The notes under the pieces: generated by a model
Database searches by the model: none
The model's input: the letters and a program-made list of their open reading frames with translations, nothing else
What the model was told of the DNA's origin: nothing
NCBI GenBank assembly: GCA_964503525.1
Contig: CAZCZY010000076.1
Coordinates: 1-24,184, forward strand
From: CAZCZY01 sp964503525
GTDB taxonomy: Bacteria; Patescibacteriota; JAUYIX01
Length of the DNA: 24,184 nucleotides
Reading direction: 5' to 3'
Position numbers and translations under genes: made by a program
Shown: positions 7,986-13,829 of the stretch, one piece after another
How the letters are laid out: every line of letters begins with the position of its first letter
Numbering within the stretch: the stretch's first letter is position 1

Positions 7986-7994
7986 ATTCTAGCA
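7986..7994 (-). promoter_or_regulatory. Candidate extended -10 promoter for the 228-aa gene
   Basis: The minus strand reads TG-C-TAGAAT, an extended -10 with five of six consensus bases. Transcription would begin near 7979, giving a leader of about 60 bases without a clear ribosome-binding site. The best -35 (TTGCGC) is 19 bases away, a poor spacing. It lies in the 166-base gap between the VirD4-like stop and the start at 7917. Confidence 0.45.
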
Positions 7995-8083
7995 CGACAC
8001 TCATATGAGAGCGCAAGTCCACATTTGTACACCGAATTTTCACACCCCGTACAAGCAGACCTCGGAGCTACTCAATCGCCTGG

Positions 8084-10516
8084 CTACGCAATCTGCCCGC
8101 GCTCTTCGATCTCGCGCTCAACAACCGCTCTATCGCGACCGTGTTTAAGGCGAGAGAGTTGTTTAAGCGCCTCAGCAACTTTTGGCCGAATTTTTTCTGG
8201 ATGCGTCAACTCCCAGGGCGCAGGTATTTGCATCGAAAACCCGGGGAGCGGCGTTTTTTGCGTGCTCGATTTGATGTACGCCTGGGCAAACGACAAATTA
8301 ACTATGTCATTGGAATTAAATACGGGCTCAAATTCTTTTTGCAATACTTCTGCATCCTGAGCGCCAACACGATACGTACAAATGGTGCCGACGTTGCCCA
8401 GAATCGAATCCCTAATTTTTTCTTCAACTTGCGTAATAAATTGATGCGCTAAATGCAGATTGAGACGATATTTTCTGGCCTCACTGAGAATCGTCGGGAT
8501 CGAATCTGTCGTAAAGTTTTGGAACTCATCAACATACAGATAGAAATCCTGACGTTGTTTTTCTGGTGTGTCGACGCGCGAGAGCGCCGCCATCTGGATT
8601 TTAGTCACCAAAATCATACCGATCAGATACGAGTTGATGTCCCCCATTTCTCCCTTGGACAAGTTAGCCAAGAAAATCTTCTTGTTATCCATGATGTCGC
8701 GGAAATTAAAACCGCTCTTGGTTTGACCTATGATGTTGCGCATCATGCGGTTCTCAACAAAGCGTCCGACTTTAGAAATCAGATACCCCAGCATTTCTGA
8801 TTTATGAAAGTCGCTCGTCTTTGCCATTTCGTTTTCCCAAAAACTGCGCACAACCGGATCTTTGACCTTGGAGGCCTTATAGCGTTGGTAGCGTTCGTCT
8901 GAGAACATGCGTGGAACTTCTGCGAGGGTGCCTGGGTCATCCTTGTCCTCCATCAGCGTCAACATGACGTTGCGCATATTGTGCTCAAACATTGGACCAA
9001 TGATCTCCGGCGGAAAAAGTTTGTAGAAAATCGCGATCATTTCGCCCACTACAAAGTCTTTAAGATCTTCTGTCTCGTATTCAAGCATGTTGAGGCCCAC
9101 TGGCCGCTCGGTGTCACCAGGCCTAAACACAATCACATCATCAATACGGTGCTTAGGAATGCTTTGCAAAATTTGTTCGATCGCATCACCGTGCGGATCA
9201 AGATAGGCCACGCCCTCCCCCGCCTCGATGTCATCACGAATCATGTTCAAAAACATCGTGGTCTTGCCGGTTCCCGTCTTGCCAACCAAATAAAAATGGC
9301 GACGGCGATCTTCGCGCGGCATCAAGAACGGTCGCTTAACACCACGATACAAATTATGACCGATCAAACGGCCCTCGGTCGGTAAGCGCGCGGGGGCTGG
9401 TGCAGTTCGCGCCCCGAGCCATACGATATTGGGGGTATCGACATAGCGCGAGTCCGGGAAATGCATGATGCTGCCAAGTTCCTCACTTGATAATGTGAGC
9501 GCGGCCGTAGGACTAAACGTTCTAAAAGCAATACTCGTTAGCAACGCCGCCTGCTCCTCCGGTTTCTTAGGCGAACGAGCAACGAGTGAGTTTAAGTTTG
9601 GAAACGAGAATTGCTCAAAAGCTGAAGTCAAATTGCGCAGTTGCACTTTGGCGCTCTCCTGCCGTGGCGAACTCGCGACAACACGCAGGTTGACATCAAA
9701 TCCAACTTTACTGGCCTTACCTGAGATTGCTTTGATTGCCTCCTCAACCAGTGGGGTCAACGGTTTTTGTTCTTTTTGTTCACCCGGACGTTTTGTCTCA
9801 GTTAACTCTTTGAGCAGCGAGACCGTTTTTTTGCCTCCCAGGGAAACTTTGTGCTCTTGTAATTTTTTGGCGAGACCATCCGCTTTTTTCTGCCAGCCAC
9901 CTTTAGCCGGTTTAAAAAGCACTTGGATGATTGCGCCCTCGTCCTTAGAAATTTTTGAAAGCGAGTTGGTGAGGACGTTAAGCGGATCTGATTCTATTTG
10001 CTGATAGCTGCGAATCGGCCACTCAAAACTTCGCTTTAAGTGAAAGGTCGCCATCTCGGCATAGCCTATCTTTGGCAAAAATATATTATATTCGTCGGCC
10101 GGTTCGATCACCGCCTGTGAGTACACGGCGTGCAATTGTTTTTCTATTAAGTCCGCAATGGGCTCAGGCACTGCCATGTAAAACTGAATCTCGTCGTGCA
10201 GGGCTGCAATTTCAAACGTGAGATGGTCAACGTCCTTGAGAATTTTTTTGGTGTCGTGCGCGATCGCGGCAACACTCGCTAAAAATTGCTCGACAACAGA
10301 AATCACTTCGCGCTCGGCTTGGAGACTTTCTTGTGTTCGTTCTTCTTCGCGCGCACCTGCTTTGGGAAGCGCAACTTTGTACAACTTTATTACGAGCGAA
10401 CGGTTAAGTCGTCGCTTGCCGCCAACAAAATCCAAAATCAGCCAGGTAAACGTCACTGCAAATGCGCCTCCTGCTAAAATGGTTGCGACAAAAAGTACTG
10501 TTGAGAAAAGTGTCAC
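8084..10516 (-). CDS. VirD4/TraG-like coupling ATPase (type IV secretion-like DNA-binding protein)
   Basis: An 810-aa membrane-anchored P-loop ATPase. Residues about 1-31 form a membrane segment (VLFVATILAGGAFAVTF). About 380 residues of unassigned cytoplasmic sequence follow, with a coiled-coil-like part, and then a RecA-like motor. The motor has Walker A GKTGTGKTT near residue 413, YLDPHGD, Walker B YLYVDEFQNF near residue 656, and LHLAHQFITQ with the conserved HQ. These are features of the VirD4/TraG/TraD and FtsK/HerA-type DNA pumps. The family acts as coupling proteins in conjugation or DNA transfer; no other type IV secretion gene is in this window, so the substrate is unknown. The start is GTG at 10516, directly preceded by AAAGGGAG. 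It follows the 190-aa coiled-coil gene by 27 bases and is probably in its operon. Confidence 0.85.
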   Translation of the reverse strand: MTLFSTVLFVATILAGGAFAVTFTWLILDFVGGKRRLNRSLVIKLYKVALPKAGAREEERTQESLQAEREVISVVEQFLASVAAIAHDTKKILKDVDHLTFEIAALHDEIQFYMAVPEPIADLIEKQLHAVYSQAVIEPADEYNIFLPKIGYAEMATFHLKRSFEWPIRSYQQIESDPLNVLTNSLSKISKDEGAIIQVLFKPAKGGWQKKADGLAKKLQEHKVSLGGKKTVSLLKELTETKRPGEQKEQKPLTPLVEEAIKAISGKASKVGFDVNLRVVASSPRQESAKVQLRNLTSAFEQFSFPNLNSLVARSPKKPEEQAALLTSIAFRTFSPTAALTLSSEELGSIMHFPDSRYVDTPNIVWLGARTAPAPARLPTEGRLIGHNLYRGVKRPFLMPREDRRRHFYLVGKTGTGKTTMFLNMIRDDIEAGEGVAYLDPHGDAIEQILQSIPKHRIDDVIVFRPGDTERPVGLNMLEYETEDLKDFVVGEMIAIFYKLFPPEIIGPMFEHNMRNVMLTLMEDKDDPGTLAEVPRMFSDERYQRYKASKVKDPVVRSFWENEMAKTSDFHKSEMLGYLISKVGRFVENRMMRNIIGQTKSGFNFRDIMDNKKIFLANLSKGEMGDINSYLIGMILVTKIQMAALSRVDTPEKQRQDFYLYVDEFQNFTTDSIPTILSEARKYRLNLHLAHQFITQVEEKIRDSILGNVGTICTYRVGAQDAEVLQKEFEPVFNSNDIVNLSFAQAYIKSSTQKTPLPGFSMQIPAPWELTHPEKIRPKVAEALKQLSRLKHGRDRAVVEREIEERGQIA

Positions 10517-10540
10517 GCTCCCTTTGTGTTAGTTCGACAT

Positions 10541-10553
10541 GCGTCAGTCTGAC
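10541..10553. repeat. Palindromic motif GCGTCAGTCTGAC upstream of the VirD4-like gene
   Basis: GTCAG and CTGAC arms around one base, extending outward to CGTCAGTCTGACG. It covers the stop of the 190-aa gene and lies 25-37 bases before the GTG of the ATPase gene. A near-identical copy precedes dnaX at 7177-7189 at a similar distance. Confidence 0.4.
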
Positions 10554-11116
10554 GTTTGCGCGGCTTTACTCGGGCCAGTCAAAAGTTTTTGTAATTCTTC
10601 AATGAGATAGGGCACTTTTTCGCGCTTAACTGCATACGCCTGTTTGAGTAGGGTGACCGCTTTGTCCAATCCTGACGAGCCTCCAGCCGCCATTTCGCCG
10701 AGCGCCACCACTGCTTGCTGCGGCTCTAGTGCCAGTAGTCGCTCGACCGTAAGTGGGCCTGTCTGTGCTGCACTCTCGGCGCGAGTCTGATCAGCCGGTA
10801 ATTGTCCCGGTGCAAGTTCCGCTGCTTTGGCTGCATTTTTTTCCACCAGATCTTTGTAACTGGCTTGCTCCTTCCTTAATGCAACGCGTTCCTCGATCTC
10901 TTGCATGAGCGCTGTCTGATCCTCAACGCGAAGTTTTCTAAATTCGTCTAGTTTTTTTTCTAGCTCGCGGATTTTTGGATCGGCCGTGGCAACCCCGCCA
11001 GTTTCAAGAGGACTTGCCGTGGTTTCTGGCGCGCCCACCTGCTCAAGAGACCGAGAGGATTCTGCGTCTTCTGTCCCTTTAGGCGCATTAGGAAGTTCTT
11101 CGTCAACAAAATTCAT
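10544..11116 (-). CDS. Hypothetical coiled-coil protein, 190 aa
   Basis: I do not recognise the family. The first 45 residues are acidic and low-complexity (Ser, Glu, Thr, Ala). They are followed by a charged helix of about 55 residues (KIRELEKKLDEFRKL onward) with heptad-like spacing typical of a coiled coil, an Ala/Gln/Pro-rich linker, and a C-terminal helical part (VERLLALEPQQAVVALGEMAAG). No signal or membrane segment is present. ATG at 11116 was preferred to a TTG two codons upstream because a -35/-10 pair is positioned exactly for it. It precedes the VirD4-like ATPase by 27 bases and could be its partner; that is context only. Confidence 0.75.
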   Translation of the reverse strand: MNFVDEELPNAPKGTEDAESSRSLEQVGAPETTASPLETGGVATADPKIRELEKKLDEFRKLRVEDQTALMQEIEERVALRKEQASYKDLVEKNAAKAAELAPGQLPADQTRAESAAQTGPLTVERLLALEPQQAVVALGEMAAGGSSGLDKAVTLLKQAYAVKREKVPYLIEELQKLLTGPSKAAQTSD

Positions 11117-11122
11117 GCACAA

Positions 11123-11151
11123 ATCATGCCAATGTTTTTGGCTTTAGTCAA
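11123..11151 (-). promoter_or_regulatory. Leaderless promoter of the 190-aa gene, divergent from corA
   Basis: On the minus strand TTGACT (11151-11146), 17 bases, then CATGAT (11128-11123), with six bases to the ATG at 11116. The spacing is ideal and predicts a transcript starting at the start codon. Its -35 is only eight bases from the -35 of the rightward corA promoter. Confidence 0.65.
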
Positions 11152-11159
11152 CGCTAAAC

Positions 11160-11188
11160 TTGACAATAGGGGTATTTCTTGATACAAT
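11160..11188 (+). promoter_or_regulatory. Leaderless promoter of the corA-like gene
   Basis: TTGACA (11160-11165), a perfect -35, then 17 bases and TACAAT (11183-11188), five of six for the -10. Seven bases separate it from ATG at 11196, so the mRNA should start at or one base before the start codon. Confidence 0.75.
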
Positions 11189-11195
11189 AGTTGTC

Positions 11196-12143
11196 ATGGA
11201 AACTTCCCCATCCAGCTCGATTAGACCAAGTACGCAGGAGCTTACACACAAAGGTATGACCTGGATCGACGTTCAAAATCCGACGCCGGAAATTTTACGT
11301 GACTTACAAAAACAGTATCAATTTCACCCGCTGGATCTAGAAGATGTCGTAAGTCCGGCGCAACGACCAAAATTAGAGGTGCATGATACCTATGCATTTT
11401 TTGTATTTCGTTTTCCGCACAAGGCAGGCCATCACCTGCGCGCTACGGAGCTTGACGTTTTTTTATTTAAGGATCGACTGATTACATTTCATTCGCACGA
11501 TGTGCACGTTGTGCGGAGTGCTTTTTCTGATGCAAAATTGTTTGCAGAAAAACGCGCTGCTTTACTCGGCTCGGGACCCGATCATTTACTGTACGAGTTG
11601 CTGAGCTTGCTGTTTGAGCAAAATTACTCGCTGACGGATCATATTTCGCAAGATCTCGATCGTATTGAATCGAACATTTTTGAACACCGTTCGCGACGCC
11701 GCGACGTCCTATCTGAGATCTCGAGTTTGCGGCGCACCATCCTGGATCTCCGAAAGGTTTTTAAACCCCAGGCTACATTTTTGAAACAGGTCATTACGTT
11801 GTCGAGTAACTTTGTAACAAAGACCGAAGAAATATTTTGGCGAAACCTGGTCGATACTGCAGAAAATCAATGGGAGTTATCGGAGACACACATGAGTACT
11901 ATTGAGGGAATCGCCGCCACAAACGACTCACTCGTAAATCATCGTCTAAATGAGACTTTTAGACTTCTGACCATTATTTCTGTTCTGTTTTTACCAGCGT
12001 CGTTTTTACTGGACCTCCTGGGCACCAATGTGCCTGGTAATCCCCTTCCAGAACAAACGCCAGTATTTGGCATAATTATTGGTGTCTTAGTCGTTGCCGA
12101 GTTGGCATTTTTGGGCTTTTTACGTCGACGCAAGGTTTTATAG
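11196..12143 (+). CDS. corA: CorA-family divalent cation transporter with GTN instead of GMN
   Basis: A 315-aa CorA-like protein expected to form a pentameric Mg2+ (or Co2+/Ni2+/Zn2+) channel in the inner membrane. The large N-terminal cytoplasmic domain ends in the long stalk helix, with NRLNE-like HRLNETFRLLTIISVLFLPASFLLDLLG marking the first membrane helix and VFGIIIGVLVVAELAFLGFL the second. The selectivity loop motif, normally GMN, reads GTN here (about residues 276-278), followed by VPGNPLPEQ. ZntB proteins have GIN at this place, so the transported ion is uncertain. ATG at 11196 is set by the promoter; an in-frame TTG 12 codons upstream lies inside the -35. cysS follows 74 bases downstream. 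Confidence 0.88.
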   Translation: METSPSSSIRPSTQELTHKGMTWIDVQNPTPEILRDLQKQYQFHPLDLEDVVSPAQRPKLEVHDTYAFFVFRFPHKAGHHLRATELDVFLFKDRLITFHSHDVHVVRSAFSDAKLFAEKRAALLGSGPDHLLYELLSLLFEQNYSLTDHISQDLDRIESNIFEHRSRRRDVLSEISSLRRTILDLRKVFKPQATFLKQVITLSSNFVTKTEEIFWRNLVDTAENQWELSETHMSTIEGIAATNDSLVNHRLNETFRLLTIISVLFLPASFLLDLLGTNVPGNPLPEQTPVFGIIIGVLVVAELAFLGFLRRRKVL

Positions 12144-12205
12144 AATTCGCTCAATTTTTACAATTCGCCCTCGTCAATTTACTGCGCGAACAGCAAAAGG
12201 TGCGC

Positions 12206-12211
12206 TAGACT
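12206..12211 (+). promoter_or_regulatory. Possible -10 element directly before cysS
   Basis: TAGACT lies six bases before the GTG start of cysS, the same spacing as at the other candidate leaderless promoters. No acceptable -35 or TGn extension is present, so cysS could equally be read through from corA. Confidence 0.35.
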
Positions 12212-12217
12212 GGTCTG

Positions 12218-13705
12218 GTGCTTCGTTTTTACAATACTCTTGCTAAACAAACCGTAGATTTTAAGCCGCTTGAGCCCGGACGTGTGTTGATGTATTCGTG
12301 CGGACCCACTGTCTACAACTACCCACATATCGGTAATCTCCGACGCTACGTCACTGATGATATTTTGCATCGCGTACTATTGCGGCGCGGCCTAGCTGTT
12401 AAACGCATCATCAATATTACCGACGTCGGCCACCTAACGCAGGACGATCTTGATCGCGGTGAAGACAAAATGATTGAGGCGGCCAGGCGCGAGGGTAAAT
12501 CACCTTTGGTACTTGCCGAACATTATACCCGTGCTTTTTTGGCAGATGCCGGTACGTTAAATTTGCGTGCGCCTGACGCCTACATAAAAGCGACGGATCA
12601 TATTGTAGAAATGCAAGAACTCATCACGCGTCTCATTGAGAAAAATTTTGCCTACGTGGTCGAGGGTAGCGTTTATTTTGACGTTGGTAGTTTTTCTGAA
12701 TATGGAAAATTATCAGGTAACACGTTGCCGCAATTAAGAAAACAAGTTCGCCCGGAATTAAAAACTGAAGCGTTTGAACAAAAAAAATCGCCATATGATT
12801 TTGCACTCTGGATAAAAGCGGCTCCGGGACATTTACTGCAATGGGACAGTCCCTGGAGTCGCGGCTATCCCGGTTGGCACATTGAGTGCGCCGCGATGAT
12901 TCTTAAACATCTTGGCGAGAGTATTGATGTTCACACGGGGGGCGAGGACAATATATTTCCGCATCACGAGGATGAAATTGCTGAGACCGAACCACTCACG
13001 GGTAAACCACTAGCAAAATACTGGCTGCACACGCGCCACTTGTTTGTTGATGGTAAAAAAATGTCCAAGCGCGATGGTACGTTTGTTCGTATCAAAGACG
13101 TGCAAGAAAAAAGCTATGACCCACTCGCGCTACGGTTTTTATTTTTGGGAGCCCATTTTAGCGCGCACCTCAATTTTACGTGGGCCGCGATGAAGGCAGC
13201 GCAAGAGGGTTGGCTGCGAATTGTCGAAGTCGTGGCAAAAATACGCGAAGCGCTACCAGAGGCTACCGCCATCAAAGCCAATCCAGCGTTGACCAAGCAG
13301 CTCAAAGAGATCGCATTGCGGTTTGACTCGGCACTCGACAATAACCTCAGCACCCCAGAGGCATTAGCAGTCCTGGCTGACCTGGTAACGCTCGCAAATA
13401 CGACGCTCACAAAAAAGCCCGCGCAGTCCGACTTGCAGGCCATACTCGAGCGTTTTATTGATTTTGATTCGATCTTGGGTCTACTTCCAATTGCACCCGC
13501 GACACCCCTTTCGCCCGCAGACCTAAAACTGCTAGAGGGTCTTCTCAAGGAGCGCGCCATAGCCCGTAAATCGCAGGATTTTGCGCGCAGTGACGAACTC
13601 CGGGGTAAACTCGCCCTCGCAGGCTTTGAAATTCAAGATGTTGCCGAGGGGGTTCGTTGGCGAAAGACCAAAACAGGACAACGAGGGTTGCATCGTCAGG
13701 CCTGA
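12218..13705 (+). CDS. cysS: Cysteinyl-tRNA synthetase
   Basis: A 495-aa class I aminoacyl-tRNA synthetase that charges tRNA-Cys. The active-site zinc ligand C28 lies in SCGPTVYNYPHIGN, whose HIGN (37-40) is the HIGH motif. The other zinc ligands are in GYPGWHIECAAM and GGEDNIFPHHEDE, and the KMSKS loop reads KMSKRDG near residue 281. The length is close to the family norm and both ends match. The start is GTG at 12218 (MLRFYNTL, as in relatives), with no ribosome-binding site but a -10-like box six bases before it. It ends 120 bases before dnaB. Confidence 0.96.
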   Translation: MLRFYNTLAKQTVDFKPLEPGRVLMYSCGPTVYNYPHIGNLRRYVTDDILHRVLLRRGLAVKRIINITDVGHLTQDDLDRGEDKMIEAARREGKSPLVLAEHYTRAFLADAGTLNLRAPDAYIKATDHIVEMQELITRLIEKNFAYVVEGSVYFDVGSFSEYGKLSGNTLPQLRKQVRPELKTEAFEQKKSPYDFALWIKAAPGHLLQWDSPWSRGYPGWHIECAAMILKHLGESIDVHTGGEDNIFPHHEDEIAETEPLTGKPLAKYWLHTRHLFVDGKKMSKRDGTFVRIKDVQEKSYDPLALRFLFLGAHFSAHLNFTWAAMKAAQEGWLRIVEVVAKIREALPEATAIKANPALTKQLKEIALRFDSALDNNLSTPEALAVLADLVTLANTTLTKKPAQSDLQAILERFIDFDSILGLLPIAPATPLSPADLKLLEGLLKERAIARKSQDFARSDELRGKLALAGFEIQDVAEGVRWRKTKTGQRGLHRQA

Positions 13706-13761
13706 GTCGCAGCTGCGGAAAAACGGTGGGTACTTCGTGCAAAGATCTTGGGCCAATGGGA

Positions 13762-13790
13762 TTGTTACCGAACGTCGCCACCGCTATACT
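13762..13790 (+). promoter_or_regulatory. Promoter upstream of dnaB
   Basis: TTGTTA (13762-13767), 17 bases, then TATACT (13785-13790). Transcription is expected near 13797, which is a TTG in frame with a tiny ORF that ends on the dnaB ATG. It lies between cysS and dnaB, and would drive dnaB, thioredoxin, ybaB and recR. Confidence 0.6.
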
Positions 13791-13796
13791 GACGCA

Positions 13797-13829
13797 TTGA
13801 CCTCTATGAGACTTCTCAAAATTACATGA
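13797..13829 (+). CDS. Candidate leader peptide coupled to dnaB
   Basis: A very short frame, MTSMRLLKIT from a TTG at 13797 or MRLLKIT from the ATG at 13806, ends at a TGA that overlaps the dnaB ATG (ATGA). The TTG is exactly six bases after the -10, so it would be at the 5' end of the mRNA. dnaB itself has no Shine-Dalgarno sequence. The arrangement suggests that ribosomes loading on the leader re-initiate at dnaB. It is an inference from spacing; the peptide shows no recognisable function. Confidence 0.4.
   Translation: MTSMRLLKIT

Noticed and set aside
9465..10004. 179-codon rightward frame opposite the VirD4-like gene
   Set aside because: A Ser/Leu-rich shadow of the real coding strand without start signals.
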